A stretch of DNA of 64,000 nucleotides from Candidatus Barnesiella excrementavium. GTDB lineage: Bacteria > Bacteroidota > Bacteroidia > Bacteroidales > Barnesiellaceae. Location: positions 1 through 64,000 of the forward strand of contig DXDM01000016.1 in assembly GCA_019115485.1 (NCBI GenBank), in the 5' to 3' direction. Shown here in pieces: positions 26,307 through 34,814 of this stretch (positions are counted from its first letter, which is position 1; each line of letters begins with the position of its first letter). Below the pieces are notes generated by a model. The model searched no databases, was not told the origin of the DNA, and was given only the letters and a program-made list of their open reading frames with translations. The position numbers and the translations under genes are program-made.

Positions 26307-27407
26307 CTATTCGTCGGTATCGGTATCGGCCGTCAGGTCGAGCACCTCCTTGTCGCCGCTCTTGTCGAAATATTGCTTGCGCAGGGGCGAAGCCGAGATT
26401 TCCTTGTGGAACCGGCGGTTGCGATATACGTCGAGCGCCAGATAGAGGGCGTGGCGGAACGACTGCTCATCGGCCTTGTTCTGTCCGGCAATGTCGTAGG
26501 CCGTACCGTGATCGGGCGAGGTGCGCACGACGGGAAGCCCGGCGGTATAGTTCACGCCGTCCTCCATGGCCAGAGCCTTGAAGGGAGCCAGCCCCTGGTC
26601 ATGATACATGGCCAGCACCCCGTCGAAGCGGCGATAGTGGTCGGTACCGAAGAAGCCGTCGGCCGGATAGGGACCGAAGCAGAGCATACCTTTGCTGTTG
26701 GCCTCCTGAATGGCCGGTTTAATAATGTCAATCTCCTCGGTACCCAAGAGCCCGTCGTCACCGGCATGGGGATTGAGCGACAAGACGGCGATGCGGGGTT
26801 TCACCACACAGAAATCCTGTTTGAGCGACTGCTCGAAGATGCGGAGCTTTTCGAGGATAGCCTCCTTGGTAATGGCTCCGGGCACCTGGGCAATGGGCAG
26901 ATGTCCCGACACCAAGGCAACCCGCAAGGTGTCGTTGAGCAGAATCATCAGGGCCTTGCGACCGCGTCCCAACCGTTTTTCCAGATACTCGGTGTGACCG
27001 GGGAAGTCGAACTTGTCGGACTGTATGGCATGCTTGTTGATGGGTGCCGTCACCAGTACATCGACGGTGCCGGCCTCGATATCGGCGGCAGCCCGTTCGA
27101 GAGCCGCATAGGCAGCCTCGCCACCCACGGCCGTAGCTTTGCCGATCTCGACCTTCACCTCGTCGTCGACACAGGTAATCAGGTTTATCTTGTTATCGTC
27201 GGCCAGCGAAGCCTCGGCAATGATATTGAAGTTGACAGCCGGTATGTCGAGAGCCTTGCGGTGATAGGCGGCCACCTTGGCCGAGCCATAGACTACCGGC
27301 GTACAGATTTCGAGAATATGCGGGTCGGAGAGCGTTTTGAGAATCACCTCATAACCTACCCCGTTGATGTCACCCTGGGTAATACCCACTTTTATCTTAT
27401 GTTCCAT
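26307..27407 (-). CDS. pdxA: 4-hydroxythreonine-4-phosphate dehydrogenase
   Basis: A 366-aa NAD-dependent enzyme of pyridoxal 5'-phosphate synthesis (DXP-dependent route). The family start GITQGDINGVGYEV, VTAPINKHAIQ, FPGHTEYLEK, the metal-site region (MYHDQGLAPFKAL) and the C-terminal VRTSPDHGTAYDIAGQ motif are all present. The ATG at 27407 precedes HKIKVGITQGD; the frame opens 17 codons earlier without conserved residues. It follows rlmN on the same strand after 111 bases. Confidence 0.95.
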   Translation of the reverse strand: MEHKIKVGITQGDINGVGYEVILKTLSDPHILEICTPVVYGSAKVAAYHRKALDIPAVNFNIIAEASLADDNKINLITCVDDEVKVEIGKATAVGGEAAYAALERAAADIEAGTVDVLVTAPINKHAIQSDKFDFPGHTEYLEKRLGRGRKALMILLNDTLRVALVSGHLPIAQVPGAITKEAILEKLRIFEQSLKQDFCVVKPRIAVLSLNPHAGDDGLLGTEEIDIIKPAIQEANSKGMLCFGPYPADGFFGTDHYRRFDGVLAMYHDQGLAPFKALAMEDGVNYTAGLPVVRTSPDHGTAYDIAGQNKADEQSFRHALYLALDVYRNRRFHKEISASPLRKQYFDKSGDKEVLDLTADTDTDE

Positions 27408-27518
27408 AGAATCAATCTTTAAACTTTTCCTGACAGGCCGAAAAAGATTTCGGCCCACTAAGATAAGAAAAATCCCCGATATACATCGCGGGCCAGGCGC
27501 ACTTTTGCACGGCAGCCT

Positions 27519-28544
27519 CTATTTGCGCTCTTTCTCGGCCGTAGAGAGCATGCCGCAGGCGGCAAATATATCCTCACCGCGCGAAGCCCGTATGGTGGCC
27601 GTGACGCCGTGGTGATTGAGCCGGTCGCGGAAGGCCTCCATCGACCGGGAGTCGGAGCTTTTGAGATTCACGCCGGGAATGGCATGGAACCGAATGAGAT
27701 TCACCCGGCAGTCGAGGCCCCTCAACCGGCGGGCCAGCGCATCGGCATGTACCAGGTCGTCGTTGAACCCGCTGAACAGGATATACTCGAACGAGAGGCG
27801 TCGCTGGTGCGAGAAGTCGTACTGCCGCAACAGCTCCAAGATGTCGTCCATGTGAAAAGCCTTCTCAACCGGCATAATCTGCAAGCGTTCGGCCGGATAG
27901 GGTGAATGCAGGCTCACCGCCAGATGACAGTGGCTCTCGTCGAGAAATCGCCGTATCCCGGCCAAGTGACCGATTGTGGAGACGGTGATGCGCTTGGGAC
28001 TCCAAGCAAATCCCCAGTCGGCGGTGAGAATCGTGAGCGCCTTCATCACCTCGTCGAGGTTGTCGAAGGGTTCGCCCATACCCATAAAGACCAGGTTGGT
28101 GAGCTGGTCGCTGTGTTCTACCGAGAGAATCTGGTTGATGATTTCGGCCGAAGTGAGGTTGCGCCGGAAGCCCTGCTTGCCGGTCATGCAGAAACTGCAA
28201 TTCATCTTGCAGCCCACCTGCGACGAAACGCACAGCGTAGCCCGGTCGCGATCGGGTATGTAGACGGTCTCGACAAAGTCGTTGTCTCCTACCTTGAACA
28301 GGTATTTGACCGTGCCGTCGACCGACCGTTGCGACTGTACCGGCAGGGAACGACCCACGTCGTAGCGCTGCGACAGCTGCTCGCGGTGACGCAACGAGAG
28401 GTTGGTCATCTCGGCCAGGTCGGTCACCCGCTTTTCATAGAGCCACGAGGCCATCTGCCTGGCGGCAAAACGGGGCATACCCGCCTCGGCCACCACCGCC
28501 TGCAACTCCTCCCATGTTTTTCCCAATAGATGTTCTTTTTCCAT
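27519..28544 (-). CDS. rlmN: Dual-specificity 23S rRNA/tRNA adenine C2-methyltransferase RlmN
   Basis: A 341-aa radical-SAM enzyme that methylates C2 of adenine in 23S rRNA (position 2503 in E. coli numbering) and in some tRNAs. The cluster-binding CxxxCxxC is at Cys112, Cys116, Cys119 (GCKMNCSFCMTGKQGF). The C-terminal catalytic Cys lies in DIFAACGML. The helical N-domain starts with MEKEHLLGKTWEELQ, so the ATG at 28544 is used. Confidence 0.96.
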   Translation of the reverse strand: MEKEHLLGKTWEELQAVVAEAGMPRFAARQMASWLYEKRVTDLAEMTNLSLRHREQLSQRYDVGRSLPVQSQRSVDGTVKYLFKVGDNDFVETVYIPDRDRATLCVSSQVGCKMNCSFCMTGKQGFRRNLTSAEIINQILSVEHSDQLTNLVFMGMGEPFDNLDEVMKALTILTADWGFAWSPKRITVSTIGHLAGIRRFLDESHCHLAVSLHSPYPAERLQIMPVEKAFHMDDILELLRQYDFSHQRRLSFEYILFSGFNDDLVHADALARRLRGLDCRVNLIRFHAIPGVNLKSSDSRSMEAFRDRLNHHGVTATIRASRGEDIFAACGMLSTAEKERK

Positions 28545-28571
28545 AACCCCGGTTATTGCGGTAATACAAAT

Positions 28572-28617
28572 ACAAAGTGCGTGTATCGAGCCGACAGCCA
28601 CGATATACGCACTTTGT
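28572..28617 (-). terminator. Strong hairpin after the foldase gene
   Basis: A 17-bp stem (28572-28588 with 28601-28617) is complementary except one G-T pair, with a 12-base loop. On the minus strand it is followed by ATTTGTATT. It separates the PpiD-like gene from rlmN and overlaps the region where the rlmN promoter would be expected; I see no consensus rlmN promoter. Confidence 0.75.
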
Positions 28618-28644
28618 GTTATTTTGTTGAACGATGTCCTTCAA

Positions 28645-30741
28645 TTAGAAGAAACGAATCATCGTATTCTTGATGTCGGCTTTGTCGCGAAGCACCTCCA
28701 TCAGACGGCTATTGATAAGATAGCTGTAATTCTGCTGTATCTTGCGGGCTTCGGTCTGCTCGTCGAAGGGTTGTTGCGAAACGGTCTTGTCGGTAACGGT
28801 GAATACATAGACACCTCTTACCCCTTTCACAGGACCCACGAGCTTGCCGTTCTCGGCCGTGGGTGCCAAGGCGCTCAATACCGGCTCGTAACCTACACCG
28901 GCAATCGAGGGAGTCGAGAAGGAGATGAACTTGGCACTGTCGACCTGAGCCTTCATGGCCTCGGCATAACCGGCCAGCGTGTTGATATTCTTGGCTTTGA
29001 GGTCGGCAATAATCTTCTCGGCCTTCTTGTCGTTGCGCACCTGTATGGCCAACGCATCTTTCACCTGGTCGAGCGGAGCATAACCCTCTTTGACAATGTT
29101 GTCGAGAGCGGCTACGACAAACGAGTTGTCGAGCGTGAAGATTTCAGAAACTTCGCCCTTATCGGCATTGAATGCCCAGCGGATAGCCTGACGGGCATCG
29201 TTGATACCGGGCAGCGAGTAGTCTTCGGCACTGCAATCATAGCTGTTGACGGTATAACCGGCATCCTTGGCGGCGGCACTGAATTTCTCGGCCGTGTTGT
29301 TGGCGGCGCTGTACGACGACAGTTGGTTATACAGAGCGGTGTGCGTCTCGGTGCTGGGGTTGACGGCCACTACATAGGCAGCCACCTTGGCTTTCTTCAC
29401 CGGAGCGGTGCGCGACAAGATTTGTACAATGTGCTCGCCACCCAGGCTCTCGGCCTTGAAATAGCCGTTACCGCTTTCGCTGAATACTTTGCTGATGAAG
29501 GGACGACCTACGGTAGGAGCCATGTTCTCGGTCAGCCACACCTCGTCGTTACCGTTGAATTTGGGCGAGAGTTCGGCAAAACTGCCACCGTTGTTCAGCA
29601 CGTTGAGCACACTGTCGATTTGGGTCGAACGGGGTTGGAACGAAAGCAGACGCACCTTGATGGAGTCAGGGGCTACCTTGGTATCCATCAGACGGTACAT
29701 GGTGTAGGTATCGTTTTCAAATTCGAGCGGCGACGATGCGTTCACGGCAGCCGTCTCGGCAAATTTCTTCATCTTCTCGGGCATCGACGAAACGGCTACG
29801 AAACAATCGTCATAAGCCTCGTCGGAGTTGTTGGCTACGAATGCAGCCACATCGTCGGTCGTAGCGAAAATCGATTGGTTCATCTCGACTTTCTCTTTGG
29901 CCTTGGCATAGTCGGCCTCGCTGGGAACGATGTTCAACGTGATGTATTTAATCGAGCGATGCTCGGGCATCTTGTAGAAATCTTTCACCCGATTGTACTC
30001 GGCTTTAAGTTCGCTGTCGCTGATGGCGATAGTCGAGTCGGCTATCGTGGTGTAGGGTTGCAGGGCATAAGCGATATTGGCCGATGTCTTACCCTCCTCG
30101 AACGAGTTTTCAAGATCGAGTTTGTTGGGCATGATGGCACGGTTCAAGAGGTTGGCAAACTTCTGAATGGCGCGATCCTCTTTCACCTGTTTTTCGAGAC
30201 GGAGCCACATTTGACGCTGGGGTTCGATTTGAGCCAGCAGCTCGGGGGTGTTATAGCCGTGAGCCTCGGGGTCGAGAATCACCTGCATGAAGTTGAGCAG
30301 AGCCTGGCGGTCGAACTCACCGGTTTGCGGGTTGGTGAAGTATTGACGTACTTGCGGAGAGATGTTGTCGCCGGTGAGCAGGTCGGCCAACTCTTCCTTG
30401 CTGACCACGATACCCAACTCGTCGAGCTCTTCGTTCAACAATATTTCGTTTACCATCTGGTCGTAAACCTCCTGGTTGATACGCGATGCATATCCATCGG
30501 GCAAAGACATTCCCCGTTGAGCATACATCTGCTGCAACTCATCGGTACGCACCTTTACACGTTCCTGGAATTCCTCGACTCCGATATTGGTCCCGTTCAC
30601 GACGGCGACTTTGCTTTGATTCATGGCGTAGAAGGTATGCCCCGAGTTGAGGAAGTCCCCTACGATAAAAGCGAGCAAGGCAACTCCGATAATCACCACG
30701 AGCATGCCTGCTTTACTTCTGATTTTGTTTAACGTAGCCAT
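28645..30741 (-). CDS. PpiD/SurA-like peptidylprolyl isomerase (periplasmic foldase)
   Basis: A 698-aa protein anchored by one N-terminal helix (about 12-30) with a long periplasmic part. It has a SurA/PpiD N-terminal chaperone domain (about 40-230, with VAVVNGTNIGVEEFQERV), one parvulin-type domain in the middle (about 330-450, with GGSFAELSPKFNGND) and a helical C-terminal domain. It should help outer-membrane proteins fold. Lying downstream of lptC and the CNNM gene, it may be in the same operon, although the 118-base gap before it is AT-rich. Confidence 0.88.
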   Translation of the reverse strand: MATLNKIRSKAGMLVVIIGVALLAFIVGDFLNSGHTFYAMNQSKVAVVNGTNIGVEEFQERVKVRTDELQQMYAQRGMSLPDGYASRINQEVYDQMVNEILLNEELDELGIVVSKEELADLLTGDNISPQVRQYFTNPQTGEFDRQALLNFMQVILDPEAHGYNTPELLAQIEPQRQMWLRLEKQVKEDRAIQKFANLLNRAIMPNKLDLENSFEEGKTSANIAYALQPYTTIADSTIAISDSELKAEYNRVKDFYKMPEHRSIKYITLNIVPSEADYAKAKEKVEMNQSIFATTDDVAAFVANNSDEAYDDCFVAVSSMPEKMKKFAETAAVNASSPLEFENDTYTMYRLMDTKVAPDSIKVRLLSFQPRSTQIDSVLNVLNNGGSFAELSPKFNGNDEVWLTENMAPTVGRPFISKVFSESGNGYFKAESLGGEHIVQILSRTAPVKKAKVAAYVVAVNPSTETHTALYNQLSSYSAANNTAEKFSAAAKDAGYTVNSYDCSAEDYSLPGINDARQAIRWAFNADKGEVSEIFTLDNSFVVAALDNIVKEGYAPLDQVKDALAIQVRNDKKAEKIIADLKAKNINTLAGYAEAMKAQVDSAKFISFSTPSIAGVGYEPVLSALAPTAENGKLVGPVKGVRGVYVFTVTDKTVSQQPFDEQTEARKIQQNYSYLINSRLMEVLRDKADIKNTMIRFF

Positions 30742-30859
30742 TTGTTACTTTCTATGTTTTTTAGTTTTATATTTTATTATTTTTTATCCTCTTTTACTAA
30801 GGGCACGAAGATACAAAAATTTGGATTTATCTCGGCATAGAATGCTCAAAAAAAATATC

Positions 30860-32116
30860 TTATTTCTCTATTTTCATGCGCACGAGTTCGATTTTCGTAG
30901 CCTTCCGTCGCAAAATGGTAAAGCGATAATTCTTGATTTCTACCGTCTCGCCCAGGCGAGGCAGAGTCTGATAGTGGTACAGGATATAACCGGCGATGGT
31001 CTGATAGTCGTCCGACTCGGGTATATCGAGTCCAAACTCTTCGTTGATGCGTTCGATTTCCATGCGGCCCGAAAACTCGTATTCGTTCTCGCCCACCCGG
31101 CGGGCCACCAGGTTTTGAGTGTCGTGCTCGTCCTCGATGTCGCCGAATATCTCTTCTACCAAATCTTCGAGGGTCACCAGTCCGGCGGTACCGCCAAACT
31201 CATCGATGACGATGGCCAGACTCTTTTTCTGCTGCATGAGATTGCGCATGAGCTTGTTGGCCAACATGCTCTCGGGGGCAAAGACGGCCGGACGAATGCT
31301 CTTGCGCCAGTCGTCGTGCTGACGGAACATCTCCGACGAATGAATGTATCCCAGTATGTTGTCGATATTCTCGCGATAGACCAGCACCTTGGAGATACCG
31401 GTACTGACAAAGGTGTGGAGCAACTCCTCGTCGGTCACCTCGTCGATGTCGACCGCCACCAGTTCGGTGCGGGGAACCATACAGTCGCGCAGGTGGATAT
31501 TGGAAAAATCGAGGGCATTCTGGAAAATCTTCATCTCGGGCTCGACAGGCTCCTGTAAGCCACTCTCCTCGATACTCTTCTGGATAAACGAGTCGAGCTC
31601 GATCTTACTCATCAGCGCATTGGCATGATGTTCTATCTTCACACCCCCCAACCGCATGAGCCATTTCGACACCAGCGAAGTGAACTTGGAGATGGGATAT
31701 AGTACCACATAGATAAGCCACGTGAGCGGGGCAAAGAATCGCATCGTGGCATTGGGGTCGATGCGGAATGTGGTCTTGGGCATGAACTCGCCCACAAACA
31801 GAATCAGCAGCGTGGAGAGCAGGGTCTGCATGAGTACGACAAAAGCCTCCTGGTCCCACACCAGAGCGATGACGGGCTCCAACAGCGCAGCCATACCCAT
31901 ACCGTAGATGACCAGCGCAATGTTGTTTCCCACCAGCATGGTCGAGATAAACTGCTCTTCATTCCCGTAAAAGAGGCTGAGAATCCTCGACAACAGCCCC
32001 TTCTGCTTCATATCGAGTTCGGCTCGCACCTTGTTCGACGACACGAAAGCAATCTCCATGCCCGAGAAGAAGGCCGAGAAAAGCAGCGCAATAATGATAA
32101 TGGCTATCCAATTCAT
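30860..32116 (-). CDS. CNNM/CorC-type transmembrane protein (hemolysin family, GldE-like)
   Basis: A 418-aa inner-membrane protein. The DUF21 transmembrane domain (about 1-180, with FFSGMEIAFVSSNKVR and GEFMPKTTFR) is followed by two CBS domains (about 205-330, with RDCMVPRTELVAVDI and GGTAGLVTLEDLVEEIFGDI) and a C-terminal CorC_HlyC domain. Members act in Mg2+/Co2+ handling; in gliding Bacteroidetes the GldE variant is linked to the gliding apparatus. Its start overlaps the lptC stop by four bases (32113-32116). Confidence 0.88.
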   Translation of the reverse strand: MNWIAIIIIALLFSAFFSGMEIAFVSSNKVRAELDMKQKGLLSRILSLFYGNEEQFISTMLVGNNIALVIYGMGMAALLEPVIALVWDQEAFVVLMQTLLSTLLILFVGEFMPKTTFRIDPNATMRFFAPLTWLIYVVLYPISKFTSLVSKWLMRLGGVKIEHHANALMSKIELDSFIQKSIEESGLQEPVEPEMKIFQNALDFSNIHLRDCMVPRTELVAVDIDEVTDEELLHTFVSTGISKVLVYRENIDNILGYIHSSEMFRQHDDWRKSIRPAVFAPESMLANKLMRNLMQQKKSLAIVIDEFGGTAGLVTLEDLVEEIFGDIEDEHDTQNLVARRVGENEYEFSGRMEIERINEEFGLDIPESDDYQTIAGYILYHYQTLPRLGETVEIKNYRFTILRRKATKIELVRMKIEK

Positions 32117-32787
32117 GATTTCTTCGTTTGTTTGGGAGGAGCGGCCGAAGCCTCTTGCGGAACGAGGCTGTCGCCTTGCAGCGAATCGGCCGGGACACTA
32201 TCGCGCTTGATGGGGAATATGCCGCTGGTGCGACGTATGACGTAGCGGGTCATCTGCTCGTTCGAGGTAAAGCCATACCCCTCGATAACCTCGTCGGGGG
32301 TCTCGATGTGGATAAACGAGTCGGAGTAGATTTCGCGTTTGCGCTGGTCCCAGAAAATCTGCGAAGTGAGAAACACCTCGTCCTTGGTATTCTCGATACG
32401 CACATTCTTGTCGAGACGCCACAACTGCTTGTTCTTGAAATAGGTGGCCGTGTCGCCCTGGATAAGGGCCTCGGTAGCGAAGACCGAGTCGAACTTCTCG
32501 ACATACAGCCCCTGCGGGAAAAACCAATAGGGCTCCTTGGCATTCTCGTAGATGAGCCACTCGGGAGCTTTGATGCGGTAGCGCGTGATACCCGAGTCGG
32601 AGATGAGCGTCTCGACCCCGAGTGTGCGCAGCGTGGGCACCTCGGCGGCGTTGTCAAAACCCTTCACCACCTCGTTTTTAGAACCCGAGCAGGCGCTCCA
32701 CACAACGGGGAAGGCAATAAAGAGCACAATGCCCCAACGCGATACGCGCATGAACCAACGGTCGGTATTTCCTCCTTTTTTTGTCAT
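32113..32787 (-). CDS. lptC: LPS export lipoprotein LptC
   Basis: A 224-aa inner-membrane-attached periplasmic protein that passes LPS from LptBFG to LptA. The leader ends in VVWSAC (lipidated Cys33, or Cys21 if the second Met at 32751 is the start), followed by the LptC beta-jellyroll with GVETLISDSGITRYRIKAPE and FFPQGLYVEKFD. The second start gives a more typical signal peptide. It is the first gene of the lptC-CNNM-foldase series. Confidence 0.88.
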   Translation of the reverse strand: MTKKGGNTDRWFMRVSRWGIVLFIAFPVVWSACSGSKNEVVKGFDNAAEVPTLRTLGVETLISDSGITRYRIKAPEWLIYENAKEPYWFFPQGLYVEKFDSVFATEALIQGDTATYFKNKQLWRLDKNVRIENTKDEVFLTSQIFWDQRKREIYSDSFIHIETPDEVIEGYGFTSNEQMTRYVIRRTSGIFPIKRDSVPADSLQGDSLVPQEASAAPPKQTKKS

Positions 32788-32804
32788 TCCGTAAAACTAT
32801 GTCG

Positions 32805-32835
32805 CAAAATTATAAATAGTTGCAGGGCACACCAA
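32805..32835 (-). promoter_or_regulatory. lptC promoter
   Basis: On the minus strand TTG (32835-32833), a 20-bp spacer and TAATTTTG (32812-32805) match the consensus. The start of transcription would be about 12 bases before the first possible ATG and about 48 before the second. Confidence 0.7.
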
Positions 32836-32888
32836 ATATTCCCCGCAAAAATTATGCCCGACACGGCTCCACAGCCCAACAAAAAAAA

Positions 32889-32918
32889 CGAGCCGTACCC
32901 CCGACGGGATACGGCTCG
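32889..32918 (-). terminator. Terminator of the SusCD-protease locus
   Basis: A 9-bp stem, CGAGCCGTA (32889-32897) with TACGGCTCG (32910-32918), is followed on the minus strand by eight T residues. It lies 22 bases after the protease stop and closes the locus. Confidence 0.85.
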
Positions 32919-32940
32919 CCACTTATCTATGGACAAAGAT

Positions 32941-34608
32941 TTATTTCACGATGAAGGGTTTTACAACTACACCCTGAGCGGTTGCATAACGCAGCATGTA
33001 ACTGCCGCGCGAGAGGCCCGACACGTCGAGCGTAGTTACACAGTCGGTCACGTCGCCCTGCTGCATCAGCATACCGGCTACGTTGTAGATGGCATATTGA
33101 CCCTCGGCATCGGGAGTTTCGAGATTCAATACCTCCTCGGCAGGCACGGGATAGAGCTTCACACCATTGGTCAACACCTCGTCGACAGCACCGGCCTCTA
33201 CCAGATTCATCACAAACGGCTTCGAGTAGGAGTTACCGCTGGTCTTGTGAATAGCCTTTATAACCAAACTACGGAACGATGTTGCATTGGAAACTACATT
33301 GCGTGTATACAATTTGTTATCTCGGATTTCGTAGTTTGAAGCGATAGGTAAGCCTGTTACAGGATTTTTTTCGCCCGTCGTGAGCTCAAAATCATACTCA
33401 GCATCAGACACATCACTATATACCGTTACATCGGCTACCGCAGTACCGGCAGGTGTGCCGATTCTTACACGAGTAGTACTCAATCGGATATCATAGGGAG
33501 CCTCCGATAGAGGAGCGACACCAACTACGGCTCGATGATTGTCAGGGTACGAACCCTGAATATCATCGCCCAGCCTGTCGAGAGTGAAATAGCCGTTGTT
33601 CTGGCCCCCCCAACCCCAGTTGATATGATATTCGTCGTTGTTGTTCAGACCGTCAAGGTTGAAGCAGTGGCCCACATTCCCATTTTCATTTCCGGCATAA
33701 ATTACACAACGTCCCCGTCGCAACTCGCTTCGTAACAATTCATGCCAAGCATCGTCCCCCCCTTTATAAGTATTGCGCGAATAACATACACAAGACTCGG
33801 GGAATCCATAATATTGTTTGAAACAAGCCGGGATATTATCAGTAATGGCCCCCGAACCATCAGCGCCATAATCCATATCGATAAGTACTCCGCAATGATA
33901 AAGAAGACGGGCTACCTCGCTATAATTATCGGCTCCCGACAAAATCGCATCCCAGTTATAGTCGGCCTCGTTATCGAAATTTACAGTTAATGGACCTACG
34001 GCAGCCGATACATACGATTTTATACCCTTCCCATGCGAAGGAAAACGAACCACCGAAAGAGCTTGCCCCATAGCAACGGCCACACACCCTACGTAAGCAC
34101 GTCCGTTAGGGCCACCACTTATTTCCGGACACAACGCGTTATAGGGAGCATCTTGATTCCAATTAACCGATACTAACGGATTGATAACTTCTTCTGTGGC
34201 ACGAGTTACCAAATCGCCACTCCAACGATAATGGCGATGCAAGGCCGGTGTTTTACGGGCAATTTTTATCTGGTCGGTATATTCGCCCAGCCAATCTTTG
34301 ATAACCTGAGGCTGTCCTTCCGACACATACTCGCTGTCAAACGAGTATCCCAACAAGGGATCTACCGTATCCTCAGCCGAAATCAAGGCCCAACCGCCTT
34401 TTTCATATCGAATAATGTAATAAATGGGAACATTGTCCTGCGAAACCACCTCGACCGAGGCATCTCCTCCCTTAAATGCGCTTCCTCCTCTTGGGGTTAA
34501 CAACTTTGTTGCGGTCTCTACCGCCACCTTTTCTGACACTACTGCTGCCCAACCGTCACTCATGAACGAAAAAAGCAGCGACACAAGTAAAAATAATCTA
34601 TATTTCAT
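32941..34608 (-). CDS. Secreted C10 (streptopain-like) cysteine protease with T9SS sorting domain
   Basis: A 555-aa secreted protease. The signal peptide (about 1-21) is followed by a Spi-type inhibitory propeptide (about 22-120, with YYIIRYEKGGWALISAEDTVDPLLGYS-like segment). The mature C10 domain holds the catalytic Cys175 in GRAYVGCVAVAMGQ and His314 in NVGHCFNLDG, plus NINWGWGG-type loop HINWGWGGQNNGYF. The last 75 residues form a Por (type A) sorting domain starting GVKLYPVPAEEVLNL, so the protein should leave the cell by the type IX system and be attached to the surface or released. Relatives include streptopain, interpain and Bacteroides fragilis Bfp proteases. The frame opens at 34716 but crosses the promoter; ATG 34608 starts the signal peptide. 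Confidence 0.92.
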   Translation of the reverse strand: MKYRLFLLVSLLFSFMSDGWAAVVSEKVAVETATKLLTPRGGSAFKGGDASVEVVSQDNVPIYYIIRYEKGGWALISAEDTVDPLLGYSFDSEYVSEGQPQVIKDWLGEYTDQIKIARKTPALHRHYRWSGDLVTRATEEVINPLVSVNWNQDAPYNALCPEISGGPNGRAYVGCVAVAMGQALSVVRFPSHGKGIKSYVSAAVGPLTVNFDNEADYNWDAILSGADNYSEVARLLYHCGVLIDMDYGADGSGAITDNIPACFKQYYGFPESCVCYSRNTYKGGDDAWHELLRSELRRGRCVIYAGNENGNVGHCFNLDGLNNNDEYHINWGWGGQNNGYFTLDRLGDDIQGSYPDNHRAVVGVAPLSEAPYDIRLSTTRVRIGTPAGTAVADVTVYSDVSDAEYDFELTTGEKNPVTGLPIASNYEIRDNKLYTRNVVSNATSFRSLVIKAIHKTSGNSYSKPFVMNLVEAGAVDEVLTNGVKLYPVPAEEVLNLETPDAEGQYAIYNVAGMLMQQGDVTDCVTTLDVSGLSRGSYMLRYATAQGVVVKPFIVK

Positions 34609-34655
34609 AATCGGTTTTTGGTTTCGTTTTACAAAAATACCTTTATTCAGATTGA

Positions 34656-34686
34656 CAAAAATAGATATTTCCGTCATAACCTGCAA
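34656..34686 (-). promoter_or_regulatory. Promoter of the C10 protease gene
   Basis: On the minus strand TTG (34686-34684), a 20-bp spacer and TATTTTTG (34663-34656) give a full match, about 45 bases upstream of the ATG. A second box of the same sequence (34639-34632) lacks a well-spaced TTG. The protease therefore has its own promoter, separate from the susC one, with a terminator in between. Confidence 0.7.
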
Positions 34687-34760
34687 CGATTTAACATTTT
34701 CTATGTTTTTAAACATACAAAAAGTTACTTTTCCTACCCATTGCTAACAACTCGATAACA

Positions 34761-34794
34761 AAATAGCCGGTTCTCTTTCGGGAACCGGCTATTT
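34761..34794 (-). terminator. Terminator between the SusCD operon and the protease gene
   Basis: A perfect 13-bp stem (34761-34773 with 34782-34794), core AATAGCCGGTTC, has an 8-base loop and is followed on the minus strand by TTTTGTTAT. It lies 21 bases after the stop of the Ig-like lipoprotein gene. Confidence 0.85.
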
Positions 34795-34814
34795 CTATGA
34801 GCTATGAAGATTTC

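Noticed and set aside
28624-30732. 702-codon open frame opposite the PpiD-like foldase gene
   Set aside because: Shadow of the real gene; the translation is of mixed low complexity without any family motif.
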